64,000 bases of DNA from Pseudomaricurvus sp033283335 (lineage in GTDB: Bacteria > Pseudomonadota > Gammaproteobacteria > Pseudomonadales > Cellvibrionaceae). The translations under genes and the position numbers were made by a program. The stretch covers positions 204,212-268,211 of the forward strand of contig JAWMQP010000006.1 in assembly GCA_033283335.1 (NCBI GenBank), written 5' to 3'. Positions 17,029-25,900 of this stretch are shown here, one piece after another. Below the pieces are notes generated by a model. It worked only from the letters and a program-made list of their open reading frames with translations. It was not told where the DNA came from and did not search any database. Within the stretch, counting starts at the first letter, position 1, and each line of letters starts with the position of its first letter.

Positions 17029-17058
17029 TGCAGCGTTTTTGATTGTTGTCATACGCTG

Positions 17059-17090
17059 AAAAAGCCGGGCTTGTCCCCGGCTTTTTTTTT
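17059..17090 (+). terminator. Rho-independent terminator after glyA
   Basis: AAAAAGCCGGG at 17059-17069 pairs with CCCGGCTTTTT at 17076-17086, with the T run continuing to 17090. It is a textbook stem and tract immediately downstream of glyA. Confidence 0.92.
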
Positions 17091-17147
17091 GCCTTAACCT
17101 TTATACTTTTGATTCCAGTGAACAGCAGTATCGCAACGGAGTGGGTG

Positions 17148-18098
17148 ATGAAAATTGTGGTGGTGGATGGGCATACCCTGAATCCCGGTGACCTGTCCTG
17201 GCAGGGGTTTGAACAGCTGGGTGAGTTGAGTCTGTATGAGCGCAGCCGCTCAGAGCAAGTGCTGGAGCGTTGTCGTGACGCACAGGTGGTGCTGACCAAT
17301 AAGGTGCCGATTACCGATCAGTTGATGGCCCAGCTGCCGGAGCTGCGTTACATCGGTGTGCTGGCGACGGGATACAACGTGGTGGATGTATCTGCCGCAC
17401 GCCAGCGCGACATTGTGGTGACCAATACGCCGGCCTACGGCACCCACTCGGTGGCGCAGTTTGTGTTTGCCCAGCTGTTGCAATGGGCCCAGCCGGTGGC
17501 TTATTACAGTGACAGTGTGAAACACAATCGCTGGTCGCAGACGCCGGATTTCTGCTACTACGATCATCCCATGGTGGAGCTGGCGGGCAAGACTCTGGGG
17601 ATTGTGGGATTTGGGGCGATTGGCCAGCAGGTGGCTCGCATTGCGCGGGCGTTCGATATGTCGGTGCAGGTGAACACCCGCACGCCACCGGCGAGTCTGC
17701 CGGACGGTGTGCGAGCGGTGGATTTACCCACGCTGGCAGAGACCAGCGATGTCATCAGCCTGCACTGCCCGCTTACGGACGCCAATGCCGGCTTTGTGGA
17801 TCGTGATTTTCTGGCCGCCATGAAGCCTGGCGCTTACCTGATCAATACCGGTCGCGGTCCCTTGATTGATGAGGCGGCCTTGTATGAGGCCCTGCGCAGC
17901 GGGCACCTGTCAGGTGCGGCGCTGGATGTGCTGAGTGTGGAACCGCCGGAGGTGGATCACCCGTTGTTCTCCCTGCCCAATTGCACCATCACCCCCCACA
18001 TTGCCTGGGCGACCACGGCAGCGCGCCAGCGATTGATGGGCATAGCGGTCGATAACCTGCGAGCGTTTTTGGCGGGCGAGGCGAAAAACCGGGTCTGA
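17148..18098 (+). CDS. D-2-hydroxyacid dehydrogenase, hydroxypyruvate reductase-like
   Basis: A 316-residue NAD(P)-dependent D-isomer-specific dehydrogenase. The nucleotide site is GFGAIGQQVARIA; the catalytic set is the arginine in NTGRGPLID, the glutamate in LSVEPPEVD and the histidine in TPHIAWAT. The N-terminal VLATGYNVVD segment resembles glycerate dehydrogenase/hydroxypyruvate reductase, which fits its position after glyA (serine-hydroxypyruvate-glycerate chemistry), but the substrate is an inference. The ATG at 17148 is chosen over the 17043 frame, which would run through the glyA terminator. Confidence 0.85.
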   Translation: MKIVVVDGHTLNPGDLSWQGFEQLGELSLYERSRSEQVLERCRDAQVVLTNKVPITDQLMAQLPELRYIGVLATGYNVVDVSAARQRDIVVTNTPAYGTHSVAQFVFAQLLQWAQPVAYYSDSVKHNRWSQTPDFCYYDHPMVELAGKTLGIVGFGAIGQQVARIARAFDMSVQVNTRTPPASLPDGVRAVDLPTLAETSDVISLHCPLTDANAGFVDRDFLAAMKPGAYLINTGRGPLIDEAALYEALRSGHLSGAALDVLSVEPPEVDHPLFSLPNCTITPHIAWATTAARQRLMGIAVDNLRAFLAGEAKNRV

Positions 18099-18139
18099 GT
18101 GATGAGGATCGGGTTATGCTTAGGGCGCAGTCGTCTGAC

Positions 18140-18153
18140 TGTTAACGTTAACA
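18140..18153. promoter_or_regulatory. 14-bp perfect palindrome, possible operator
   Basis: TGTTAACGTTAACA is a perfect palindrome with a central CG, the shape of LacI/GalR-family operators. It lies 17 bases before the SGNH hydrolase start. A 12-of-14 match occurs at 32651-32664 before ribA. No LacI-family regulator gene is in the window. Confidence 0.35.
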
Positions 18154-18169
18154 GGCAAGAGAGCATCTG

Positions 18170-19138
18170 ATGCAGGAGATTCATTGGTATCCGTTACCGG
18201 ATTCCCGTTTTGCCCGCCACGGGTTGCCGGCGGTCAGTCGTGGATTTCACCGCTTGCCGGACGCGGTGCCGCTGCCCCCGGCCGTACTGGAACAGGCGCG
18301 CTTTGCAGCCGGAGGTCGCCTGCGCTTTGCCACCAATTCCGCCCGCTTGCATTTGCGCTGTCAGGGGCGCTCGGACTCCCGCGGTCACGGCATTGACTGT
18401 CTGGTGGATGGAATCTGTTGGAAGACCCTGTCGCTGTCGCGGGGCGATGTGAGTGACGCCCTGATTTTTCAGGGGCAGGACAATGTGGTGCGGCAGATTG
18501 AGCTCTACCTGCCCCACGAGCAGGAGGTCAATCTGCTCGCCATTGGTCTGGAGGCGGGGGCGCAGATCGACACTGCGTCGTCCTACAGTGAGGAGCTGCC
18601 GCTGGTGTTCTACGGCTCTTCCATTGTCCAGGGGGCGGGTGTCAGCCTGTCGTGCATGAGCTATCCGGCCATTGTGGCCCGTACCCTCAACAGTGATTTC
18701 ATTAACTGGGGCTTTTACGGTGCTGGCCGCGGCGAGCCGGAGGTGGTGCACTATGTGGCCGACAGTCAGGCACGCATCCTGATTCTGGATCTGGGCAAGT
18801 CCTGGGGGCAGCAGCCGGTGGAAACCTACCGGCGTATGCTGGTGCAACTGCGACAGTCCCAGCCGCACACCCCGATCCTTGTAATCACGCCGATTTTCTC
18901 CACCCGCGAGTGTTTTGACCGTCGCTTCCACCAGCGTTCGGAATCCATCCGGGCGGTGATGCGGGAGGCGGCCACCGTTACCGACCTGGAAGGCATTGTG
19001 TTGGTGGAGGGGCTGGAACTGCTGGGCGAAGCGGACTGGACTGGTCTGTCGGCCGATGGTTTGCATCCCAATGAAAAGGGTTGTGACACCATCGCCCGAC
19101 GTCTGTTGTCCGTGATTAACGGTTTTTACCACGCTTAG
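18170..19138 (+). CDS. SGNH/GDSL-family hydrolase with N-terminal beta domain
   Basis: A 322-residue protein without a signal peptide. Residues 1 to about 140 look like a beta-sandwich domain; the C-terminal half is an SGNH hydrolase with block I FYGSSIVQG (nucleophile serine), the block II glycine in INWGFYGAG, and block V DGLHPNEKG (catalytic Asp and His). The usual block III GxND motif is not obvious: the region reads LDLGKSWG. Relatives act as esterases or deacetylases on carbohydrates. It follows the hydroxyacid dehydrogenase gene by 71 bases and overlaps the convergent antiporter gene by four bases. Substrate unknown. Confidence 0.78.
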   Translation: MQEIHWYPLPDSRFARHGLPAVSRGFHRLPDAVPLPPAVLEQARFAAGGRLRFATNSARLHLRCQGRSDSRGHGIDCLVDGICWKTLSLSRGDVSDALIFQGQDNVVRQIELYLPHEQEVNLLAIGLEAGAQIDTASSYSEELPLVFYGSSIVQGAGVSLSCMSYPAIVARTLNSDFINWGFYGAGRGEPEVVHYVADSQARILILDLGKSWGQQPVETYRRMLVQLRQSQPHTPILVITPIFSTRECFDRRFHQRSESIRAVMREAATVTDLEGIVLVEGLELLGEADWTGLSADGLHPNEKGCDTIARRLLSVINGFYHA

Positions 19139-20730
19139 GCAATTTGCTCGTTGAGGGCGGCGCGTTCAGGATCAATCATGCGCAGACTCTCTTCCGCAAA
19201 GCCGCTGCCAGCCTCGGTATAGAAGTTGAATACTTTGTCGATACCGGCTTCCAGCAGAGCCTCGCGTTCGTCCTCATAGCGGGCGATGGCGGCGACCTGT
19301 CCATGGTAGGAGGTGTTCTGCAACTGATCACTGATATTGACGCTGTCCTCAATGGACGGTAGCGCCAGCAGCACCAGTTTGATGGCTGAGATGTCGATGC
19401 TCTCCCACAGGTCGGCGTCTTCACCATCGCCGCAGAAGACATTCCAGCCTTCCTCTTGTTGTTTCAGGATGCGCTGACGGTCGGCATCCATGCCCCACAC
19501 CTTTTCACCCAGTTCATGTGCCAGGGCGCGGTAAGCCCCGGTGCCAACCCGACCCAGTCCAATCACCAGAATCTCGGCATGACGCGGTTGTTCGATAATA
19601 TCCTGCGGTAGTCGTCCGTGCCGCTCCCAGTGCTTAATGATGTCCTTGCGGGTACGGTAAATAATGTGTGAGAAACGATAGATGATACTGGTGAAAACGA
19701 ACGAGAAAGACACCGTTATTGCCAGGATTACCAGCCACTCTTTCGCCAGCCAGCCGTTATCGACACTGATGGCCATCACAATCAGGCCAAACTCACTGAA
19801 GTTCGACAGCGCCAGCGCGGCCAGATAGGCACTTCGAGCACGCAGGCGCAAGCCGGTGAACAGGGCAAAAAACAGGATGAATTTCACCGGCAACAGCAGG
19901 CAGATCAACAGCGCTATGCCAAGCATCTCCCAATTGGGCAAGGCGGTAAAGCCAATGGTCAGGAAAAAGCCGATGAGGAACAGGTCTTTAAAGCTCATCA
20001 GTGATTTCGCCAGTTCGGTGGCTTTGTGGTGTTGGCTCAATAGCATGCCGATGATCAACGCACCCAAATCACCCTTGATATGAACCAGGGAGAAAAGCTC
20101 ATAGCCGCCCAAAGCCAGGAAAAAGCCGGTTAGTGGCAGCAGTTCACCGTGGCCGGAGTGGTTCAGCAACTTGTCCAGCAGTGGCCGGCCGGGGATTAAC
20201 AGTAATAACAGTGCGGCCCACACGCTGGGCAGCTTGCCGGTGGCGGCCACCAGAAACAGTACCGCAAAAATATCCTGCATCACCAGCACACCGATGGCCA
20301 GACGGCCGTGGCGGGTACGTATCTCGCCGTTTTCTTCCAAAATTTTGACCACACACACGGTGCTGGAAAAACTGCCGGCAAAGCCCAGCAGGGCGGCCGT
20401 TGACATGGACATGCCGGTAAAAAAAGACAGGCTGGCCATGGCTGCCAACAACGCCAGGCTGGCAAACAGCAGAATCCACATCAGCATATGAGCGGAGGTG
20501 CCAGCCCAGACTTCTGGCCGCAACAGATCGCGAACGTTGAGTTTCAGGCCGATGGTAAACAGCATCAGGGTGATGCCTAGGTCGGCCAGGACGTGCAGTG
20601 TTTCAGTTGATTCAAAACCGAGGAAATTCAGTGCGAAGCCGGCGATCAGGTAGCCCACCAGAGGGGGCAGTGACAGCAGGCGCACACTCAAGCCACAGGC
20701 AAAGGCAAACAGAATCCAGAAAAAATCCAT
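19135..20730 (-). CDS. Kef/YbaL-type cation:proton antiporter with RCK domain
   Basis: An inner membrane protein of 531 residues. Residues 1 to about 355 form roughly 11-12 hydrophobic segments of the CPA2 Na+/H+ exchanger fold (FTIGLKLNVRDLL, LGFAGSFSSTVCVVKIL, KGDLGALIIGMLLS). The C-terminal part is a TrkA-N/RCK nucleotide-binding domain with ILVIGLGRVGTGAY. Such proteins mediate potassium efflux or pH homeostasis gated by NAD or glutathione-like ligands. It lacks the extended KefC tail, so the exact regulator ligand is unknown. The ppx gene lies upstream on the same strand. Confidence 0.88.
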   Translation of the reverse strand: MDFFWILFAFACGLSVRLLSLPPLVGYLIAGFALNFLGFESTETLHVLADLGITLMLFTIGLKLNVRDLLRPEVWAGTSAHMLMWILLFASLALLAAMASLSFFTGMSMSTAALLGFAGSFSSTVCVVKILEENGEIRTRHGRLAIGVLVMQDIFAVLFLVAATGKLPSVWAALLLLLIPGRPLLDKLLNHSGHGELLPLTGFFLALGGYELFSLVHIKGDLGALIIGMLLSQHHKATELAKSLMSFKDLFLIGFFLTIGFTALPNWEMLGIALLICLLLPVKFILFFALFTGLRLRARSAYLAALALSNFSEFGLIVMAISVDNGWLAKEWLVILAITVSFSFVFTSIIYRFSHIIYRTRKDIIKHWERHGRLPQDIIEQPRHAEILVIGLGRVGTGAYRALAHELGEKVWGMDADRQRILKQQEEGWNVFCGDGEDADLWESIDISAIKLVLLALPSIEDSVNISDQLQNTSYHGQVAAIARYEDEREALLEAGIDKVFNFYTEAGSGFAEESLRMIDPERAALNEQIA

Positions 20731-20793
20731 AACAAACAGCTGTTGGTAAAGGTTGATGTGGGCTGGTTGAGTCGATGTTACTCGAAAAAAGGG

Positions 20794-22293
20794 TCAGTCG
20801 AAAAAAAAGTATTCGAATTCAATGCCCAGCGGCTGAAACTGTTCCTGTTCGGTCGTAAAGTCACTGACAAACAGGGCTTCGCGATCGGACCAGATGGATT
20901 GAAAGCCGATCCTCAGCTTTTGCTCGGTGGCCGATACCGCAAAGCTGTCGATGGTATCACTCTGGCGGAACTGGTTGAGGCGAATAGCCAACCGCAACAG
21001 CAGGATGATTCTTAAGGTTGTGGTGAAATCGTAGACATCAAAGTTGGGTGCCTGATGCAGTTTGAGCGATTTGCGCTGCGACAGCAGCATAAACGCCAGA
21101 ATGGCTTGCTGTTCGGCATTGAAGCCGGCCATGGCCGAATTTTCGACGATGTAGGCGGCGTGTTTATGGCAGCTGAGATGATTGATCTGGTGTCCCACTT
21201 CATGCAGCAGGCAGGCCCAGTGCAGGAACAATCGGTAATCATCCTGTTCAATGTTCCAGGATTCAGAGACGGCATCGAACATGGCCAGTGCGGTCTTGCT
21301 GACTTTGACGGCCTGCTTTTGATCAGTGCCAAAGCGTTTCGCCAGATGATCGACGGTCAGGTGACGGATGTCGTGATGTTGCAGGCGCTCCTGTAATTCA
21401 AACAGCAGGCCTTCGCGCAGGGCCGCGTCACTGTAGCGCATGCTGTCGACATCCAGCAGGTCGAACACCGCCAGCAGAATGGCCAGCCCACTGCAAATGA
21501 TCGGTGCACGATCCTCTGTCAGGCCTTTTATCTTGATCTTGTCCACATGCCCGGCCTGGATCAGCTTTTGTTTCAACTTTTTGAGCACATCCAGGGTCAG
21601 GCTGCCATCGGACAAGCCCGATTCGGCCGCGCATTGGCTCAGGGATTTGATGGTGCCGGATGAACCTATGGCCAGCTGCCATCCCCGAGCCAGATACCGC
21701 AGGCGAATGTTTTCGACTTGCTGGGCGGAAAAGAGGGTGGCGCGATTAAAGAGTTTCTCGGTGATTTCTCCGGTGGCAAAGAAGCGCTCTGTCAGGCTGA
21801 CACAGCCCATATTGCAGCTGTGCAACAGTTGCGGTTGGGTGCCTTGACCGATGATCAGCTCAGTACTACCACCACCGATGTCCACCACCAGCGTGTTGTC
21901 AGGCAGGTGTTGGTCGTGGCTGACCCCCTGGTAGATCAGCCGCGCCTCTTCGGTGCCTGACAACACCTCAATGGGGTAGGGTAATACTTTCAGTGCCTGC
22001 CGGGTCAGTTGCTTGATGTTGGTGGCGGTGCGGAAGGTGAAGGTGCCGACGGCACGGACATTGTCCGGCTCAAAGGTCTCAAGGATCTGACCAAAGATAC
22101 CCAGGGTGTCCATGGCCCGCTCTATGGCCTGGTCGCTGAGCAGGTTGTCGGCATCCAGGCCTGCGGCCAGTCGCACCTTGTGTTTTTCCCGATGGTAGGT
22201 CTTGATGCCATGAGGGCCCAGCTCAGCCAGGGTCATGTGAAAACTGTTAGATCCGAGATCTATGGCGGCTAATCGGCGTGGGCGCTCGGGCAC
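20794..22293 (-). CDS. ppx: Exopolyphosphatase (Ppx/GppA family)
   Basis: Hydrolyses terminal phosphate from polyphosphate or acts on pppGpp. The 499 residues match full-length Ppx. The ASKHA phosphate loops are AAIDLGSNSFHMTLAELG near the start and VVDIGGGSTELIIG at about residue 140; the C-terminal HD-like domain includes LLHEVGHQINH. The start is a GTG at 22293 preceded by AAGGAA. It follows ppk on the same strand after 67 bases, so synthesis and breakdown of polyphosphate are likely co-transcribed under the upstream PHO box. Confidence 0.93.
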   Translation of the reverse strand: MPERPRRLAAIDLGSNSFHMTLAELGPHGIKTYHREKHKVRLAAGLDADNLLSDQAIERAMDTLGIFGQILETFEPDNVRAVGTFTFRTATNIKQLTRQALKVLPYPIEVLSGTEEARLIYQGVSHDQHLPDNTLVVDIGGGSTELIIGQGTQPQLLHSCNMGCVSLTERFFATGEITEKLFNRATLFSAQQVENIRLRYLARGWQLAIGSSGTIKSLSQCAAESGLSDGSLTLDVLKKLKQKLIQAGHVDKIKIKGLTEDRAPIICSGLAILLAVFDLLDVDSMRYSDAALREGLLFELQERLQHHDIRHLTVDHLAKRFGTDQKQAVKVSKTALAMFDAVSESWNIEQDDYRLFLHWACLLHEVGHQINHLSCHKHAAYIVENSAMAGFNAEQQAILAFMLLSQRKSLKLHQAPNFDVYDFTTTLRIILLLRLAIRLNQFRQSDTIDSFAVSATEQKLRIGFQSIWSDREALFVSDFTTEQEQFQPLGIEFEYFFFD

Positions 22294-22360
22294 GGCATTT
22301 CCTTAGGCAGTGAGCCTGTCGATCTTGATCAGGATGCACGCGCCAGAGCTTGAGGGTGGC

Positions 22361-24520
22361 TCAGTCGTGATCTGCCGCGCTGTTATCCTGTTCAATTTTA
22401 CTCAGATATCGGTGGATCGCAATTTGCGAACGAATCTTGCGCTTCTTGGTGGATGACACGTAGGGGTTGGTTTGTTTCTTGTCGATGATACGAGTCTTGG
22501 TATTGTCGCTCATTTGAATGTTAAAAATGTCGATAATTTGCCGTTTCAGGCGAGTGTCGTAGATGGGCACGCCCACTTCAACCCGGTGATCGATGTTGCG
22601 CTTCATCAGGTCGGCGGAGGTGATGAATACCCGCGGATTGCCGCCATTGCCAAAGATCAGTACTCGCGCGTGTTCGAGGAAGCGATCGACAATGCTGTGA
22701 ACCTGAATCTTGTCACTGATGTCCTTGTCTTCCGTTTGCAGCGAGCACATGCCGCGAATTAATAGCTTGACGTCCACGCCTTGCTGGGCCGCTTTGCACA
22801 GCAAGGCGGCCAGGTGGTTGTCACACAGATTGTTAACCTTGATGTGAATGCTGGCCTTTTTGCCGGCCTCGGCGCGACGAATTTCTTCCTTGATTAACAG
22901 TTCAAGGGTCGTGCGGCTGTTGAGTGGTGACACGATCAGGTGATCAAACTGCACCGGTTTATAGCTGTATTTGATGAACTCAAACACCTGCGCCACTTCC
23001 CGGGTGATTTCCGGGTGGGCGGTAAAATAGCTGTAATCGGTATAGATTTTGGCATTGCCCTCGTGAAAATTGCCGGTTCCGATATGGGCGTAGAGTTTGG
23101 GGCCGTCTCTTTCCCGTCGTTCAATCAGGCACAGCTTGGAGTGAACTTTGAGGGTGGGAATGCCGAAGTCCACATCAATCCCGTGGGACTCCAGTTGTTT
23201 TGACAACTCTATGTTGTTGGACTCGTCAAAACGGGCCTGCAATTCCACCACCACCGTGACTTTCTTGCCGTTGCGGGCGGCGTCGATCAGGGCGTGCAAA
23301 ACCCGCGAATTTTTGGCCACCCGGTAGATATTGATGGTGATTTTACTGACTCTGGGATCGAAGGCGGCCTGGCGCAGCATTTCGGTAAAGTACCCAAACG
23401 AGTGGTATGGGTAGTAGAGCAGTATGTCCTCACCGGCAATGGCATCAAGGGCGTTGTCGTTGCGGTCGAAAGCCGCGCAGGGCACGGAGGGCAGTTTGCG
23501 ATGTTCCAGCGAGGCGCGACCGACATTGGGGAAGCTGATGAAGTCGCGGAAATTGCGGTACGGACCGCTGGGGATCATGGAGTCGTGGGAGGCAAACTTG
23601 AGCCGCTTGGTCAGCATTTTCAGCAGTGAGGCCGGCATATCCTGATCGTACACCAGGCGCACCGGTTCGGCTTGCAGGCGCCGCCGCAAGCCGCGTGACA
23701 TCTTATCCAGAACGCTCTGGTCGATATCGTCACTGAGGTCCAGCTCGGCGTCGCGGGTCATCTTAAAAGAGTAGGCTTGAATCTGGTCGTAGCTGAAAAC
23801 GGAGCCGAAGATATCGTTCAAACAGTGCTTGATGGCATCGTCGAGCAGGATAAATTGTTTTTGCCGGCTGTGGCCGTTGCTGTTCGGCAACAGGATAAAG
23901 CGCGAGGTCTCGTCGGTGGGGATCTCGATCAGCGCGTGCTCCACCTGGTTGCTCTGCTCATTTTCCATCTGTACCGCTAAATAGAAGTCGCCGTCACTGA
24001 GGCGGGAGGCCAGGTCCATATCCCGGTGCACAATGATCGGGCAAATATAGGGTCGCACCGTTTTGCGGAAGTAATGGGTCAGCCAGGCGGATTGCGCCTC
24101 GCTCAGTGCCTGGTGGTTGGGCAGGATGTAAATGTTGTTCTTTTGCAGCTCCCGGGTCACCTGCTGGTAGAGCTTGTCAAACTGCTTGTTAAGCTTAACC
24201 ACCTTGTCCTGGATGCTTTGCATCAGGCTCTCGTCGTCCACCTGGTCGTCCGAGGGCTCGGTGTGCATCTGCGGCAACAGAATCCGGCGTCGCACCTCCG
24301 CGACCCGTACCCGGAAAAATTCATCCATATTGTTGGAAAAAATGCCGAGAAAGCGCATGCGCTCAATGATCGGCGTGTTAGGGTCGGCGGCTTCTTGCAA
24401 TACCCGTTCATTAAATGACAGCCAGCTTAATTCTCGCGGCACAATGTGGATGGCTGTAGGTGTGGTGTTTGCAGTCACTTTGGGGTTGCTCTTGTCCATT
24501 GAGCGAACATCTTGCAGCAT
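22361..24520 (-). CDS. ppk1: Polyphosphate kinase 1
   Basis: Makes polyphosphate reversibly from ATP. The 719-residue protein has the four PPK1 domains: N-terminal RELSWLSFNERVLQEA, a middle domain, and two phospholipase D-like C-terminal domains. The autophosphorylated histidine is in LKVHSKLCLIERRE; HIGTGNFHEGNAKIYTDYSY and the second histidine in FLEHARVLIF follow. The ATG at 24520 has a GGAGAGG site. A tandem PHO box 46-74 bases upstream strongly suggests PhoB control. ppx lies downstream. Confidence 0.97.
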   Translation of the reverse strand: MLQDVRSMDKSNPKVTANTTPTAIHIVPRELSWLSFNERVLQEAADPNTPIIERMRFLGIFSNNMDEFFRVRVAEVRRRILLPQMHTEPSDDQVDDESLMQSIQDKVVKLNKQFDKLYQQVTRELQKNNIYILPNHQALSEAQSAWLTHYFRKTVRPYICPIIVHRDMDLASRLSDGDFYLAVQMENEQSNQVEHALIEIPTDETSRFILLPNSNGHSRQKQFILLDDAIKHCLNDIFGSVFSYDQIQAYSFKMTRDAELDLSDDIDQSVLDKMSRGLRRRLQAEPVRLVYDQDMPASLLKMLTKRLKFASHDSMIPSGPYRNFRDFISFPNVGRASLEHRKLPSVPCAAFDRNDNALDAIAGEDILLYYPYHSFGYFTEMLRQAAFDPRVSKITINIYRVAKNSRVLHALIDAARNGKKVTVVVELQARFDESNNIELSKQLESHGIDVDFGIPTLKVHSKLCLIERRERDGPKLYAHIGTGNFHEGNAKIYTDYSYFTAHPEITREVAQVFEFIKYSYKPVQFDHLIVSPLNSRTTLELLIKEEIRRAEAGKKASIHIKVNNLCDNHLAALLCKAAQQGVDVKLLIRGMCSLQTEDKDISDKIQVHSIVDRFLEHARVLIFGNGGNPRVFITSADLMKRNIDHRVEVGVPIYDTRLKRQIIDIFNIQMSDNTKTRIIDKKQTNPYVSSTKKRKIRSQIAIHRYLSKIEQDNSAADHD

Positions 24521-24565
24521 GAAACCTCTCCATTAAAACAGTAGCGCAGATGATTTGCCCAGCTT

Positions 24566-24594
24566 ATGACAGTTTAATGACAGATATATGACGG
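24566..24594 (-). promoter_or_regulatory. Tandem PHO box (PhoB site) upstream of ppk1
   Basis: On the minus strand, toward ppk1, three 7-base units occur at 11-base intervals: CCGTCAT, CTGTCAT, CTGTCAT, separated by ATAT and TAAA. The PHO box consensus is two CTGTCAT units 11 bases apart, so this is one and a half overlapping boxes with a near-perfect match. It lies 46-74 bases before the ppk1 start codon, where it would replace the -35 element. Confidence 0.88.
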
Positions 24595-24743
24595 CGGCGT
24601 TCAATTCGCCAGCCTGTGAGACTATAGGCAAAGTCTAGCAAAATGTATGCAAATTCATGTCAGATGCAGGCTCTACGGGCGCGTTAGCGGTAAAATGGCG
24701 TATTGGCGGTTATAAAACGCACCTTCGGACAGCGGGCTGAATA

Positions 24744-24801
24744 GCAGATTTGGCAGAAATAGGCAGGAATTTGATGCGACAAATCTGCCAATGTGTATAA
24801 T
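24744..24801 (+). promoter_or_regulatory. Candidate promoter and inverted repeat before the GlxA-like regulator gene
   Basis: TATAAT at 24796-24801 has TTGATG at 24771-24776 upstream with a long 19-base spacer. GCAGATTTG (24744-24752) and CAAATCTGC (24780-24788) are inverted repeats flanking and overlapping the -35 region, a plausible autoregulatory operator. The rest of the 323-base ppk1-regulator gap holds the PHO box and nothing else recognised. Confidence 0.5.
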
Positions 24802-24843
24802 TCTCCACTTTTCAGTGGCCCCAGTAGCGGTCAGGAAGTGGCT

Positions 24844-25827
24844 ATGAGCGAAGAATTTCCCGTGAAGCGGGTGGCAGTGCTGGCGACGGACAACGTCTTT
24901 GGCGGCAACCTGATGACCTGTCGGGATATCCTCTACGGCATAAAATGGCGTGCCGACCGCTTGCCGGGTCCCAAGCTGGAATTTGAGCTTATCTCGCTGG
25001 ACGGCGAGGCGGTCACCAGTTACAGCGGCGCCGACATCAGTTGTGACAGCCGCCTGGATGATCGGCAGTGGGATGTGGTGATCCTGCCCCATGTGTGGAT
25101 GAGCAGTTACAAACTGTCCGAGCTGCACAAACGCATTGGCCCCTGGCTGCAGCCACACCTGGACGCGCGCAAGCTGGTGTTGTGCATGGGCTGTGGGGTC
25201 TACTGGGTGGCGGCGGCCGGGTATCTGGACGGCCAGGAGGCGACCACTTACTGGCGTCAGCACGACGATTTCACCCGTTGGTTTCCGCAGGTGTCCTGGC
25301 AGAAGGACAAGGTCATCACCGAAAGTGACAACGTTTACTGTGCCGCTGGCGGCAATTCCATGAGTGATCTGCTGCTCAACCTGTCTATTCGCCTGTTCGG
25401 GGAAAGTGTGGCGCGCGGCATCAGTCGCGACATCCTGTTTGATATTCGTCGCAGTTACGATTTCGCGCCCCTGCGGATGGGCAGTCAGCGCAGCCATGGT
25501 GACCGTTTGATTGAACAGGTGCAGGCCTGGCTGGAAAGCCGTTACTCGGAGGAAGTCCGGCTGGCGGACGTGGCCCGTCACCACGGTATGAGCCTGCGCA
25601 ATTTCGCCCGCCGCTTTTCCGCTGCCACCGGCGAGAAACCGCTGGCCTACCTGCAGCGAGTGCGACTGGAAGCCGCGCGGGATCTGCTGGTGCACAGTGA
25701 CAAGAGCATCAAGCATATTTCACTGGATGTGGGCTACAGTGACAGCAGCTACTTTTGTCGTTTGTTCCGCAGCCAGATCGGCCAGACCCCGGCGGCTTAT
25801 CGCAAACAGTTCAGCAATCATCCATAG
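24844..25827 (+). CDS. GlxA-family AraC-type transcriptional regulator
   Basis: A 327-residue regulator. Residues about 8-190 form a DJ-1/PfpI (class I amidotransferase-like) domain with the elbow VLCMGCGVYWVAAAGYL; the C-terminal 100 residues are an AraC helix-turn-helix pair (ADVARHHGMSLRNFARRFSA and LDVGYSDSSYFCRLFRSQIG). GlxA-family proteins include regulators of carnitine, choline and arginine catabolism. No target gene for such a pathway is adjacent, so its role is unknown. The ATG at 24844 follows AGGAAG; the frame from 24793 has no ribosome site. Confidence 0.85.
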   Translation: MSEEFPVKRVAVLATDNVFGGNLMTCRDILYGIKWRADRLPGPKLEFELISLDGEAVTSYSGADISCDSRLDDRQWDVVILPHVWMSSYKLSELHKRIGPWLQPHLDARKLVLCMGCGVYWVAAAGYLDGQEATTYWRQHDDFTRWFPQVSWQKDKVITESDNVYCAAGGNSMSDLLLNLSIRLFGESVARGISRDILFDIRRSYDFAPLRMGSQRSHGDRLIEQVQAWLESRYSEEVRLADVARHHGMSLRNFARRFSAATGEKPLAYLQRVRLEAARDLLVHSDKSIKHISLDVGYSDSSYFCRLFRSQIGQTPAAYRKQFSNHP

Positions 25828-25900
25828 CCAAGGTTATGCCGATCCTGCCTGGGAGCGGTATGTTAGTATGTGTACAACATTTATCCTCAGGATTTGAGCC

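Noticed and set aside
15775..17052. A 425-codon frame antisense to glyA
   Set aside because: It mirrors a highly conserved gene almost exactly; the long frame is a product of codon bias.
24673..25716. A 347-codon minus-strand frame opposite the GlxA-like gene
   Set aside because: The plus strand encodes a complete two-domain regulator with a good ribosome site; the antisense product matches nothing.
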